Source of the DNA: an uncultured Commensalibacter sp.
GTDB lineage: Bacteria > Pseudomonadota > Alphaproteobacteria > Acetobacterales > Acetobacteraceae
Assembly: GCA_946699565.1 (NCBI GenBank)
Contig: CAMPDW010000008.1
Location: 1 to 64,000, forward strand
DNA length: 64,000 nucleotides
Direction: 5' to 3'
Part shown: positions 18,111 to 27,828 of the stretch, one piece after another
Layout of the letters: every line of letters begins with the position of its first letter
Position numbering within the stretch: the first letter of the stretch is position 1
Translations under genes and position numbers: made by a program
The notes under the pieces: model-generated
Told to the model about the DNA's origin: nothing
The model's input: the letters and a program-made list of their open reading frames with translations, nothing else
Database searches by the model: none

Positions 18111-19580
18111 ATGATTTCATATCGTACTTTTAGGTTAAGTTTATTAACATTTTTGGCATCCTCTACTGCAACAGTATGGGCACAAAATTACGATGGATCT
18201 GGTATGCCTAGTTTTATACCCCATACTTTAGAAGAAGCGTTAGCGACAGCTTATTTAACCAATCCGGAATTACAACAAGAACGAGCTGTATTAAGGGCTA
18301 CTGATGAAAGTGTATCTACGGCCCATGCAGGATGGAGGCCTACTGTTACTACCAATTTAGGAGGTGTTCTAACTAACGGTTATAATGTTGGTGTATCTGA
18401 ACCTGCTCTAGGTGCAGCAGGCATTCATTATCCAAAAACTAAAACATTACAAGAATCTGGAGCTCGATTAGGGTACACAGCAGGGGTAACAATTTCTCAA
18501 CCTGTCTATCAAGGTGGTAAAACAACCGCTCAAACACATGAAGCGATAAATAAAGTCATGGCTGAAAGAGCCAAGTTATTGTCTACTGAACAGCAAGTTT
18601 TTTCAAAAGTTGTTGAAGCTTATGTCGATGTTATACAATCTCAACAATTATTACAGATTAATATAAACAATGAAAAGATTCTAGCCGAACAAGTGAGAGC
18701 AACTCAACAACGTTATAATTTAGGTGAAGTTACACGAACTGATTCAGCACAAGCTGACGCAGCTTTAGCTGCAGCGCGCGCACAACGGCAAACTGCTGAA
18801 GGACAATTAAGAAGTGCAGAAGCGACATATATGCAAGTGGTTGGTATTGCCCCAGCTCCTAATCTAAAACCACCTCAACCTTTAATTTTGCCTGTAAAAA
18901 CAGAACAAGAAGCTATAGCTCAAGCTGCTTCTAATAATCCAGATGTCATATCAGCTTTATTTGTTGAAGCTTCCCAGAAAGAAGAGGTTAATGTTGCTAT
19001 TTCAGAATTAATGCCTAAAATGAATGTGAGTTTACAATATCAAAGAATGGTAGATCAAGGAGTTGGACAAAATACAATGGATCAAAAAATGGGTATGTTA
19101 CAAATGACTTTACCTATTTACCAAAGTGGTGCTGAATATTCAAAAATAAGGGAAGCAAAACAACAAGTCATTGCTGCACATCGTCAAATTAGTACGCAAA
19201 GAAGAAGTGCTATGCAGCTAGCATCTACAAATTGGCAAAAATTAATGGCGGCTAAAGCTTCAATTGCTAGCAATCGTTCTGCAATCGCATCAAATATTAT
19301 TGCTTTGGCTGGTGTTGAAAAACAAGCCGTAGTTGGAACAAGTACGACTCTTGAGATGTTGCAACAACAACAAACTTTATTAAATTCACAAACAGCTCTT
19401 ATTCAAAATTTAGGAACTATGGTAACATCTTCTTATAGTATTGCGTCAGCAATTGGTCGATTGACAGCACAAGATCTTAAACTTAACGTTCCTCATTATG
19501 ATTACACTGCTTATTATAATGCAGTAAAAAACAAATGGTGGGGTATAAGTGATTATGCTCAGGATCAACCAGGACGTTAG
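18111..19580 (+). CDS. tolC: TolC family outer-membrane channel protein
   Basis: Outer-membrane exit duct for type I secretion and tripartite efflux. A signal peptide (about residues 1-24, ending near VWAQ) is followed by two repeats of the outer membrane efflux domain: the first starts at TLEEALATAYLTNPELQQERA and ends near IAPAPNLKPPQP; the second starts at TEQEAIAQAASNNPDVISA. Long amphipathic helices rich in Ala, Gln and Glu fit the periplasmic coiled-coil tunnel. Length (489 aa) is normal. No inner-membrane partner gene is adjacent, so its efflux or secretion partners must be elsewhere. Confidence 0.93.
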   Translation: MISYRTFRLSLLTFLASSTATVWAQNYDGSGMPSFIPHTLEEALATAYLTNPELQQERAVLRATDESVSTAHAGWRPTVTTNLGGVLTNGYNVGVSEPALGAAGIHYPKTKTLQESGARLGYTAGVTISQPVYQGGKTTAQTHEAINKVMAERAKLLSTEQQVFSKVVEAYVDVIQSQQLLQININNEKILAEQVRATQQRYNLGEVTRTDSAQADAALAAARAQRQTAEGQLRSAEATYMQVVGIAPAPNLKPPQPLILPVKTEQEAIAQAASNNPDVISALFVEASQKEEVNVAISELMPKMNVSLQYQRMVDQGVGQNTMDQKMGMLQMTLPIYQSGAEYSKIREAKQQVIAAHRQISTQRRSAMQLASTNWQKLMAAKASIASNRSAIASNIIALAGVEKQAVVGTSTTLEMLQQQQTLLNSQTALIQNLGTMVTSSYSIASAIGRLTAQDLKLNVPHYDYTAYYNAVKNKWWGISDYAQDQPGR

Positions 19581-19609
19581 TCATTTCTTTATCAAAATTA
19601 TAAAAATAT

Positions 19610-22291
19610 ATGTTAAACAAAAAATTTAATCCATCAGTTTATGAGAATAATTTGTATCGTATATGGGAAAAAAATAATTCTTTTTCTGCAAATCCTGAAA
19701 AAAAAGAAAAAACACCTTTTACCATTATGATACCCCCGCCTAATGTAACGGGAAATTTACATATAGGACATGCACTTACTATGACCTTGCAAGATACATT
19801 GGTGCGATTTCGTCGTATGCAGGGTTATGACGTTTTATGGCAACCTGGAACAGATCATGCTGGTATTTCAACACAATTAGTCGTTGATCGTCAGTTAATG
19901 GCAAAAAATATTGATCGAAAAAAAATTGGACGTAAAAAATTTATTGAACATGTCTGGAAATGGAAAGAAGAATCTGGAGATAAAATCACCCAACAACTCA
20001 GACGTGTTGGGGCTTCTCTTGATTGGAAAAGAGAACGCTTTACTATGGATAAGGGGTTGTCTGATGCTGTTAAAAAAGTATTTATTACTCTTTATCGTGA
20101 AGGTTTAATTTATCAAGATAAAAGATTAGTTAACTGGGATCCTTTGTTTAAATCTGCAGTATCTGATCTAGAAGTTGAAAGCAAAGAGATTCAAGGTTGT
20201 CTCTGGTATATTAAGTATCCTTTGGTTAACGATAAAGATCAATTTATAATAATTGCTACAACACGTCCTGAAACCATGTTAGGTGATGTTGCTATTGCTG
20301 TGCATCCTGAAGATAAACGTTATAAAAATCTTATCGGTAAAAAAGTAAATGTTCCATTAACGAATCGTCAAATTATCATTGTTGCTGATGAATATTCTGA
20401 TCCTGAAAAAGGTACAGGTGCTGTTAAAATTACTCCTGCACACGATTTCAACGATTTTGAAGTTGGAAAAAGACATCATTTGTCTACGATTACGATATTG
20501 AATGAAAGTGCTGCTATTGATCTCAGTGAATTAAAAGAAAATGAAAAGAATAGTTTTATTTTATCACTTCAGGGATTAAGTCGTGAGCAAGCACGAAAAT
20601 TAATTGTAGAAACTTTAGAAAATCAAGGTTATTTAGAAAAAATTGAACCACATACGCATCAAGTACCACATGCTGATCGAGGTGGGGCTATTATAGAGCC
20701 TAGATTAACCACACAATGGTATTGCGATGCAAAAGCTTTATCAGAACCTGTAATAAAATCCGTTCAATCAGGTGAGATGAAATTTGTTCCAAAACAATGG
20801 GAAAATACTTTTTTTGCATGGATGAATGATCTCCAGCCTTGGTGTATCAGTCGTCAATTATGGTGGGGACATCAAATTCCAGCTTGGTATGGACCTGATA
20901 ATAAAGTGTTTGTTGCTTATAATGAAAAAGAAGCCCAAAAACAAGCTTTAGAATATTATGGAAGGGTTGAAATATTAAAAAGGGATGAGGATGTTTTGGA
21001 TACGTGGTTCTCTTCAGCTCTTTGGCCTTTTTCAACTTTAGGTTGGCCTGAACAAACAAAAGATTTAGAACGTTATTATCCAGGAAATGTTTTAATAACT
21101 GGCTTTGATATTATTTTTTTCTGGGTTGCACGAATGATGATGATGGGAATGCATTTTATGAAAGACATTCCTTTTGAAACAATTTATCTTCATGGATTAG
21201 TACGTGATGAAAAAGGACAGAAAATGTCTAAAACTAAAGGAAACGGTATTGATCCTTTAGAAATAATTGATGAATTTGGTGCTGATGCAATGCGTTTTAC
21301 GATTTGTGCTTTAACAGGGCCGGGCCGTGATATTAAATTAGGGAAAAAACGTATTGAGGAATACCGTTCTTTTATTACAAAAATATGGAATGCAGCACGT
21401 TTTTGTGAAATGAATAATGTTCATCAGGATGCTGATTTTTCATTATCAAATATTAAATTACCATTAAGTCGCTGGATAATAACTGAACTTTCTGAGACAA
21501 TTCAACAAGCAACAAATTCATTAGAAAATTTCCGTTATGATGAATATGCTTCTGTTTGTTATCATTTTACCTGGGATAAATTTTGTGACTGGTTTTTAGA
21601 ATTTTCTAAATCAGTTTTTCAAAATAATGATGTCATTATTATTAAAGAAATTAGAAATGTTGCAGCTATTATATTAAAGAATTTGTTAAAATTATTGCAT
21701 CCTGTAATTCCTTTCGTAACAGAAGTATTATGGAGCGAATTTAATTTTGGAGAAAAAGGTAGTTTAATCATGGCATCTTGGCCATCATTGAAAGATTTCA
21801 AATATGTTATTTCTAAACAAGCTTTGGATGAAATTAATTTTATTATTCAATTTATCACTGAAATTAGAACTTTAAGAGCGGAAATGAATGTTCCCGCAAG
21901 CAAATTTATTCCAGTAATGGTTAAAGATATTGCATCATCACGTTTTGAATTGATTGAAAAAATGTTTGACTCAATCAAAAGAATTGCAAGAGTGGAATCG
22001 ATTAAAAAGATTGAAGATATTATTCCAACAGGTTCAATTCAAACTGTTATTCATGATGGAACTATTATTTTACCTTTAAAGGGAGTTATTGATTTTCAAC
22101 AAGACAAAGAAAGATTGATTAAAGAAGTAAATAAAGTTGCTAGTGAGATAAAACAACTTAATAAAAAATTATCAAATGATAATTTTTTAAAAAAAGCTCG
22201 GCGAGAAATCGTTGAAGAAAGTCGTGAGCGCTTGGTTTTATTAGATAAAACTCTTAAACGATTTCAAACAGCTTTATCTCATTTAAACTAA
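19610..22291 (+). CDS. valS: Valyl-tRNA synthetase
   Basis: Class I aminoacyl-tRNA synthetase charging tRNA-Val. The HIGH motif lies at 51-54 (PPPNVTGNLHIGHALT) and KMSKT at 538-542. The editing (CP1) domain includes ATTRPETMLGDVAIAVHPED. The anticodon-binding domain follows the KMSKS loop, and a C-terminal coiled coil (about 825-890, rich in Lys and Glu) is complete. Length (893 aa) is usual. A stem-loop with a T tract lies just downstream. Confidence 0.98.
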   Translation: MLNKKFNPSVYENNLYRIWEKNNSFSANPEKKEKTPFTIMIPPPNVTGNLHIGHALTMTLQDTLVRFRRMQGYDVLWQPGTDHAGISTQLVVDRQLMAKNIDRKKIGRKKFIEHVWKWKEESGDKITQQLRRVGASLDWKRERFTMDKGLSDAVKKVFITLYREGLIYQDKRLVNWDPLFKSAVSDLEVESKEIQGCLWYIKYPLVNDKDQFIIIATTRPETMLGDVAIAVHPEDKRYKNLIGKKVNVPLTNRQIIIVADEYSDPEKGTGAVKITPAHDFNDFEVGKRHHLSTITILNESAAIDLSELKENEKNSFILSLQGLSREQARKLIVETLENQGYLEKIEPHTHQVPHADRGGAIIEPRLTTQWYCDAKALSEPVIKSVQSGEMKFVPKQWENTFFAWMNDLQPWCISRQLWWGHQIPAWYGPDNKVFVAYNEKEAQKQALEYYGRVEILKRDEDVLDTWFSSALWPFSTLGWPEQTKDLERYYPGNVLITGFDIIFFWVARMMMMGMHFMKDIPFETIYLHGLVRDEKGQKMSKTKGNGIDPLEIIDEFGADAMRFTICALTGPGRDIKLGKKRIEEYRSFITKIWNAARFCEMNNVHQDADFSLSNIKLPLSRWIITELSETIQQATNSLENFRYDEYASVCYHFTWDKFCDWFLEFSKSVFQNNDVIIIKEIRNVAAIILKNLLKLLHPVIPFVTEVLWSEFNFGEKGSLIMASWPSLKDFKYVISKQALDEINFIIQFITEIRTLRAEMNVPASKFIPVMVKDIASSRFELIEKMFDSIKRIARVESIKKIEDIIPTGSIQTVIHDGTIILPLKGVIDFQQDKERLIKEVNKVASEIKQLNKKLSNDNFLKKARREIVEESRERLVLLDKTLKRFQTALSHLN

Positions 22292-22322
22292 AATTATATA
22301 AAACATTGAAAAAAAATTTATT

Positions 22323-22352
22323 AAGGTAATAGTAAAGATAATTACCTTTTTT
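22323..22352 (+). terminator. Rho-independent terminator of valS
   Basis: An 8-bp stem AAGGTAAT/ATTACCTT with a 10-base loop is followed directly by TTTT, about 30 bases after the valS stop. Confidence 0.7.
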
Positions 22353-22415
22353 ATTGAAGATAGTTTTATAAATTTTTAATCATAAATATATAAAAAATTT
22401 AACCATTGAATCATA

Positions 22416-22960
22416 ATGTAAAAACATAATCAATTGTTTTTTGGGGGTGGTTGTTTCTGGTGTGTGGAAACAATTCTGAAAATTGTAAAAGGAATTTTAT
22501 CAATTGAACTTGGTTATTCCAGAGGACATACAAAAAATCCAATTTATAAAGAAGTATCACTAATCTAACAGCTCATGCTGAAGTTGTTAAAATAATTTTG
22601 ATCCTACTTTAATATTTTTACACGATCTTTTAAAACTATTTTTTGTTATTCACAATTCAACAACTTTAAATCGACAGGATGAAGATAAAGGAAATCAATA
22701 TCGATCAATTATTTTATCCTTATCAAAAGAACAAGAAAAAATTGCTTATCAGGTTAAAAATGAAATTACTAAAGCTAAAATTTGACAAGTTCCAATTGTA
22801 ACAGAAATTAAAAAGCTTGAATGCTTTTATCCAGCGGAAAAAGAACATTAAAATTGCTTTGAATTACATCCTGAAGCTGTTTATTGTCAAGCTGTGATTG
22901 TACCAAAGGTAAGAAAATTCCACCAACAATTTATTGATTATCTTAAAAAAACAGGTCAAT
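22416..22960 (+). pseudogene. msrA: Decayed peptide-methionine (S)-S-oxide reductase
   Basis: Remains of MsrA, which repairs oxidised methionine. The ATG at 22416 is followed immediately by a TAA codon, and then the active-site signature GGCFWCVE is encoded at 22446-22469. Conserved pieces appear in changing frames: GYSRGHTKNPIY, then TAHAEVV, then DPT, FFVIHN, TTLNRQDEDKGNQYRSI, IVTEIKKLECFYPAEKEH, CQAVIVPKVRKF. Visible lesions are the stop at codon 2, a TAA at 22566, frame changes near 22568 and near the following DPT segment, and in-frame TGA and TAA codons (in the latter case just after YPAEKEH, where the family has Gln). No intact product is possible. It fills the whole gap between valS and the ABC transporter. 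Confidence 0.9.
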
Positions 22961-24293
22961 CTTTTTCAATTTTTTTATCATCTTCATCAAGAAAAAATTG
23001 TTCAGATTCTTCATCAAAATCAAAAAGTTCTGCGTAACGTACCCAACCTATAATTGTTGATAATGTCTGACGAGCAGCATTAGGAGACATATTGTCTGTT
23101 AGTTCATCACGAAAACGTTCAGCACTTGCCCTATGATTTGTTCTTTCATCGAGAATAGAACGGATGGAACGAATTAAAGGTATATTTTTGATTAAACTTT
23201 TCATGAAAATATCTTTACGTACATCAAGTTCAGAATTAACAAGTTTTTTCCCAAGTTCCGTTAAAATAATATCACCTTCGGCCATATCTGCGAATTCTAG
23301 CAATTGTAACGTTTCACCAATTGGTAGTAAATCATCTAATTCCATTTGTAAACTTTTAGCTAATTGCGGTAAATCGGCTCGACCACAATAAGGTTCAGCA
23401 TATAAAGTTTCCATCATACCAATCATTAAATTCATCGACATTTTGGGAAGTGCAACATAATTATTGGTTAAAGTTTGCTCGATATCTATATTATTAGGAT
23501 CAACCTTTATTGGATTCCTATGGGTCATAAGAATATAGATACGGTCTACAAACTGACGAAATGCTGGATCTTCACGATTACGTGGATGAGGAAAAGTCAC
23601 TTTAAGTTCGTGAGCAATCGTTCCTGGATTTGTTGAAAATATAAGTAACCTATCGCACATTAACACAGCTTCTTCAATGCTATGGGTAACAATCAATATT
23701 GATTTAACAGGGAGTTTTTTCTCTACCCAAAGTTCGATTAAATCTGTTCGTAAATTTTCTGCGGTTAATACATCAAGAGCTGAAAAAGGCTCGTCCATTA
23801 ATAAAAGGTCAGGATGAACAACAAGAGCACGAGCTAAACCAACACGCTGGCGCATTCCACCAGATAATTCTTTAGGGTAAGCTTTTTCATATCCACCTAA
23901 ACCAATTAAATCAATTGCTTCTTCGCTTAATTTTTCCATTTGGTCATGAGGGGTGTTTTTCGCTTCTAATCCTAACTGAACATTATCTTGAACGGTCAGC
24001 CATGGAAAAAGAGCAAAAGATTGAAATACCATTGCTATACCTTTTGCTGGACCAGACAGAAGTTGATTTTTCCATGTTACTTTACCTTTACTAGGAGGTG
24101 TTAATCCAGCAATAATTCGTAATAAGGTTGATTTTCCTGAACCAGAACGCCCTAATAAACCAACGATTTCACCTTTTTTCAGCGTTAAATTGACGTTATC
24201 TAAAACAACTAATTCAGAACTATTGTCTTTTTTATAAGATTTTTGACAATTTTTAATTTGAAGTAATGTTTCTTGATTCTCATTGAGTTTCAT
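22956..24293 (-). CDS. ABC transporter ATPase with C-terminal AAA-associated domain (nitrate/sulfonate/taurine type)
   Basis: ATP-binding subunit of a NitT/TauT-like importer. The ATPase domain (about 10-260) has Walker A GRSGSGKST (48-56), Q-loop FQSFALFPW, signature LSGGMRQRVGLARAL and Walker B LLLMDEPFSALD. A C-terminal region (about 290-430) matches the AAA-associated domain that accompanies this ATPase group; it has an acidic tail. The duplicated-permease gene lies 15 bases upstream in the same operon. No periplasmic binding protein gene is adjacent. The substrate (an anion or small organic compound) is unknown. Confidence 0.88.
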   Translation of the reverse strand: MKLNENQETLLQIKNCQKSYKKDNSSELVVLDNVNLTLKKGEIVGLLGRSGSGKSTLLRIIAGLTPPSKGKVTWKNQLLSGPAKGIAMVFQSFALFPWLTVQDNVQLGLEAKNTPHDQMEKLSEEAIDLIGLGGYEKAYPKELSGGMRQRVGLARALVVHPDLLLMDEPFSALDVLTAENLRTDLIELWVEKKLPVKSILIVTHSIEEAVLMCDRLLIFSTNPGTIAHELKVTFPHPRNREDPAFRQFVDRIYILMTHRNPIKVDPNNIDIEQTLTNNYVALPKMSMNLMIGMMETLYAEPYCGRADLPQLAKSLQMELDDLLPIGETLQLLEFADMAEGDIILTELGKKLVNSELDVRKDIFMKSLIKNIPLIRSIRSILDERTNHRASAERFRDELTDNMSPNAARQTLSTIIGWVRYAELFDFDEESEQFFLDEDDKKIEKD

Positions 24294-24308
24294 AAATTTT
24301 TTCCTTAA

Positions 24309-26030
24309 TTATAAGGATAAGCGACGTTGTGCAAAATTATATAATGGATGCCAAACTATACGATTAAAAAGGATAACAAATGCTGACATGGCTACCATGC
24401 CAAGACCAACTTTAAAAGTATCTCCTTGTTTTGTGGCAAGGGCTATATAAGAACCTAATCCTTTAGCAACCAGAGTTGTTTTTCCCCAGCTTGCCAATTC
24501 TGCTGCAATCGAAGCATTCCATGCACCACCACAGGCTGTTAGGGCACCTGTAATATAATAAGGAAAAATGGCGGGTATCATAACTTTGAACCACCATAAC
24601 TTTCCATTTATGTGTAAATTTTTAACTACCTCTCGTAAGTCTCCCGGAAAATTTGAAGCCCCTCCAACAACATTGAATAAAATATACCATTGTGTACCAA
24701 GTATCATAAGCAGCGTTAACCAAATATTACTGCTTAAATTAAAATGAACGATACCAACAACAAAGAAAGGAAAAAACAGGTTTGCAGGAAAAGCAGCCAT
24801 AAATTGTGCTATTACTTGTGTTCTTTTTGCCCAACCTGGTCGCAAACCAAGCCATATTCCGGCAGGAATCCATATTATACTTGCTAGAATAATCATTGAA
24901 ACAACTCTTAACAGCGTTAAAAAGCCAAGCCAGCAAACATATAAAATATCATTAAAAGTCAATTGGTTATGAATTGAATAGTAAACATAAATTACGGCCA
25001 CAATTCCAAGACAACAAAGGATTCCAATATAAATGTAATCTGATGTCTTAGTTGAAACAATTTTTGGAATTGTAATAATTTTTCTTTTTCCCAAAGGTAA
25101 ATTAGCGATTTTATGAAAAAATTTATTTATATATTCAGTAACCCAACGAATAAAATCCGTTTTATGAATAAGTTTTAAAAACCAAGGTGTCGTTTCTGTT
25201 TCACTTTGCGTTGTTTCAAATCTAAATTTAGCTGACCATGCAATCAATGGGCGAAATAATAATTGATCATAAGCTAGAATAACAAGTAACATTGCACCAA
25301 TTGCATAGAATATAGCCGTTAAATTACGTTGTTCAATGGCTATACCTACATAAGAGCCTATACCAGGTAAAACAATATTTGTATTGCCAACAGTAATGGT
25401 TTCAGAATAAACAATCATAAACCATCCCCCAGACATTGACATCATCATGTTCCAAATTAATCCGGGAATTGCAAAAGGAACCTCTAACTTCCAAAAACAT
25501 TGCCATCCTGTTAAACCAAAGCAACGTGCTGTTTCTTTCATATCTTCAGGAACAGTTTTTAGAGATTGATACATACTAAAAGCCATATTCCATGCCTGAC
25601 TTGTAAAAATTGTAAAAATAGCCGCCAATTCAGCTCCTAAAATACGTCCTGAGAATAACCCCATGAAAAATACGACGGTAAAAGTTAAAAAACCTAAAAT
25701 TGGAACAGATTGCAAGATATCAAGCACTGGAATCAAGAGCATCTCAGCCTTGCGACTTTTCGCTGCGAGAACTGCATAACCAAATGTAAAGATTAAAGAT
25801 GCAAAAAGTGCAGCAAACATACGTAACGTCGTACGTAATGCGTAACCGGGTAAATATAATGCATCAAGATGAATAAGCTGAGCATTAGGCATATTTAAAG
25901 GTTGTAATACGTGCCGTGTAGCTGTTGCAATTGAAACACCTAATGTAATTAGACAGATAATTGTAATTACATCAAATATATTAGGTTTTATCTGAACAGT
26001 TACGTTGGCGGGAATATTTTGTTTTTTCAT
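24309..26030 (-). CDS. ABC transporter permease, duplicated (two BPD modules)
   Basis: Integral membrane subunit of the same importer, 573 aa. Two binding-protein-dependent transport modules lie in tandem: the first at about 60-260 with the EAA-like loop ETARCFGLTGWQCFWKLEVPFAIPGLIWN, the second at about 370-565 with VVKNLHINGKLWWFKVMIPAIFPYYITG. A hydrophilic linker (about 270-330) joins them. This one-gene, two-module layout is typical of the COG4986-like anion permease group. It lies between dut and the ATPase gene, and is probably expressed from the ubiE-coaBC-dut operon or from the 85-base gap before it. Confidence 0.88.
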   Translation of the reverse strand: MKKQNIPANVTVQIKPNIFDVITIICLITLGVSIATATRHVLQPLNMPNAQLIHLDALYLPGYALRTTLRMFAALFASLIFTFGYAVLAAKSRKAEMLLIPVLDILQSVPILGFLTFTVVFFMGLFSGRILGAELAAIFTIFTSQAWNMAFSMYQSLKTVPEDMKETARCFGLTGWQCFWKLEVPFAIPGLIWNMMMSMSGGWFMIVYSETITVGNTNIVLPGIGSYVGIAIEQRNLTAIFYAIGAMLLVILAYDQLLFRPLIAWSAKFRFETTQSETETTPWFLKLIHKTDFIRWVTEYINKFFHKIANLPLGKRKIITIPKIVSTKTSDYIYIGILCCLGIVAVIYVYYSIHNQLTFNDILYVCWLGFLTLLRVVSMIILASIIWIPAGIWLGLRPGWAKRTQVIAQFMAAFPANLFFPFFVVGIVHFNLSSNIWLTLLMILGTQWYILFNVVGGASNFPGDLREVVKNLHINGKLWWFKVMIPAIFPYYITGALTACGGAWNASIAAELASWGKTTLVAKGLGSYIALATKQGDTFKVGLGMVAMSAFVILFNRIVWHPLYNFAQRRLSL

Positions 26031-26115
26031 TGGCCCGCCTAGTCCTTTTTATAAATGGAGAAAAAATAAAATTAAAAGAAGGGTATTATACTTGTTTATA
26101 TATTAGAATAATTAT

Positions 26116-26577
26116 CTAGAATAAACCTGTACTTCCAAACCCATTGTACGATCGTTCAGTCTTCTCAAGTGTATCTATTTCTTTCCATATAGCACGAGTC
26201 ACAGGGGAAATTACTGCTTGTGCGATACGCATTCCACGTTCAATAATAAACGCATCCTTACCCATATTTAAAAGAATAACCTGAATTTCTCCACGATAAT
26301 CCTCATCAATTGTTCCTGGAGAATTCGGAACTAATATACCATGATTTAATGCTAGTCCTGACCTTGGTCGAATTTGTAATTCATAATTTTTTGGTAAAGC
26401 AATTTGCAAGCCAGTTGGTACAAGCATCCTTTCTTGAGATAAAATTGTAATAGGTTCAATAACAGCTGCTAATAAATCCATTCCTGTAGCCCCAATCGTA
26501 GCATAGGATGGTAAAGGTATATCTTTAGCATGATCCAATTGCTTAACTAAAATGGTAGGGAAGGGTGCCAAGGTCAT
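26116..26577 (-). CDS. dut: dUTP diphosphatase
   Basis: Trimeric dUTPase converting dUTP to dUMP, which keeps uracil out of DNA and feeds dTMP synthesis. All five motifs are visible in 153 aa: GATGMDLLAAV, RPRSGLALNHGI, the GTIDEDYRGEIQVILLNMG block with the catalytic Asp, RIAQAVISPV, and the C-terminal RSYNGFGSTGLF. The start is 5 bases from the coaBC stop. dut next to coaBC is a common proteobacterial pair. Confidence 0.97.
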   Translation of the reverse strand: MTLAPFPTILVKQLDHAKDIPLPSYATIGATGMDLLAAVIEPITILSQERMLVPTGLQIALPKNYELQIRPRSGLALNHGILVPNSPGTIDEDYRGEIQVILLNMGKDAFIIERGMRIAQAVISPVTRAIWKEIDTLEKTERSYNGFGSTGLF

Positions 26578-26582
26578 AATAT

Positions 26583-27803
26583 TTACCCTTTATTTATTGT
26601 TGCGAAAAATTTGATGATTTTTAGTGTTAAAAGATGGCTAATTTCCTTTTTGCCAGCTTTTTTAAGATGCTCCATACCAGAGGATGAGATAATTGTCACC
26701 TCATTTTCCGTGCCACCCATAATATTTGTATCAGGTTTTACATCATTAACAACGATCCAATCACATTTTTTGTTTTTTCTTTTATCCTCAGCATATTTTA
26801 AGTGATTTTGTGTTTCCGCTGCGAATCCAATTACCAAATCAGGACGCTCATTTGAATTCTGAGCTATGCAAGCCAAAATATCAGGATTAAAATCCATCTC
26901 CAATACAGGGGGCAAGGCATTTTTTTCTTTTTTTATTTTTTGCTGAGCAACATTTTTTATCCGCCAATCAGAAACCGCAGCCGTCATTACTGCGATATTC
27001 ACTGGTAAATTTGTAAAGCAGGCTTGTAACATTTCCTGTGCAGTTGTAACCTTGATAAGGTTAATATTTTCAGGAGAAGGAAGGTGAACAGGTCCGGAAA
27101 CAAGAGTAACTTCAGCTCCTGCTTTATGTAAAGATTCTGCTATAGCATAACCTTGCCGACCAGAAGAATAATTTCCTATAAAGCGGATTGGATCAATTGG
27201 TTCATAAGTAGGGCCCGCTGTAACAAGAGCCTTTTTTCCTTTTAAAGGTTGCATGGGGAATAAAGTTTTATTGATTAAACACATAATTGTTTTGGGTTGA
27301 ATCAAACGACCATATCCATATTCTTCACAAGCCATAATTCCTTTATCAGGCCCAGCAATAAGTATATTTTTTTTCTTTAAAGTTTGAATGTGATTTTGAG
27401 TTGTGGAATTTTCCCACATCTCAACATTCATAGCTGGAGCAATTATAATTGGCGTTGAAGAAGGTACTGCAAGAAGTAATGTACTCGCCAAATCATCAGC
27501 CAATCCTAATGCTGTTTTAGCAATTAAATTAGCAGTTGCAGGATAAACAACAATTAAATCTGCTTCACGTGTTAAAAAAATATGTTCAATTTTATGATTT
27601 TGAGTTAAGGAAAATAAATCTTGATAAACTTCATTCTGACTTAAAGTTTGTATAGATAAAGGAGTGATAAATTCTGAACCTGATTGGGTTAAGACACATT
27701 TTACATCCATATAGTTTTGACGAAGAAGCCTGATTAAATCTAATGCTTTATAGGCTGCAATTCCTCCAGCAACAATCAGTAAAACATGTTTTGAATTGAT
27801 CAT
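26583..27803 (-). CDS. coaBC: Bifunctional phosphopantothenoylcysteine decarboxylase / phosphopantothenate-cysteine ligase
   Basis: Two consecutive steps of coenzyme A synthesis. The N-terminal CoaC flavoprotein half (about 1-185) includes LLIVAGGIAAYKALDLIR, ADLIVVYPATANLIAKTALGLADDL, and IIAPAMNVEMWEN (the substrate-binding PxMNxxMW clamp). The C-terminal CoaB half (about 190-400) includes KALVTAGPTYEPIDPIRFIGNYSSGRQG and the DFNPDILA region. The length (406 aa) is normal. It lies 25 bases downstream of ubiE and 5 upstream of dut. Confidence 0.96.
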   Translation of the reverse strand: MINSKHVLLIVAGGIAAYKALDLIRLLRQNYMDVKCVLTQSGSEFITPLSIQTLSQNEVYQDLFSLTQNHKIEHIFLTREADLIVVYPATANLIAKTALGLADDLASTLLLAVPSSTPIIIAPAMNVEMWENSTTQNHIQTLKKKNILIAGPDKGIMACEEYGYGRLIQPKTIMCLINKTLFPMQPLKGKKALVTAGPTYEPIDPIRFIGNYSSGRQGYAIAESLHKAGAEVTLVSGPVHLPSPENINLIKVTTAQEMLQACFTNLPVNIAVMTAAVSDWRIKNVAQQKIKKEKNALPPVLEMDFNPDILACIAQNSNERPDLVIGFAAETQNHLKYAEDKRKNKKCDWIVVNDVKPDTNIMGGTENEVTIISSSGMEHLKKAGKKEISHLLTLKIIKFFATINKG

Positions 27804-27828
27804 TTTTTATTCTTTAAAATTAGATTGT

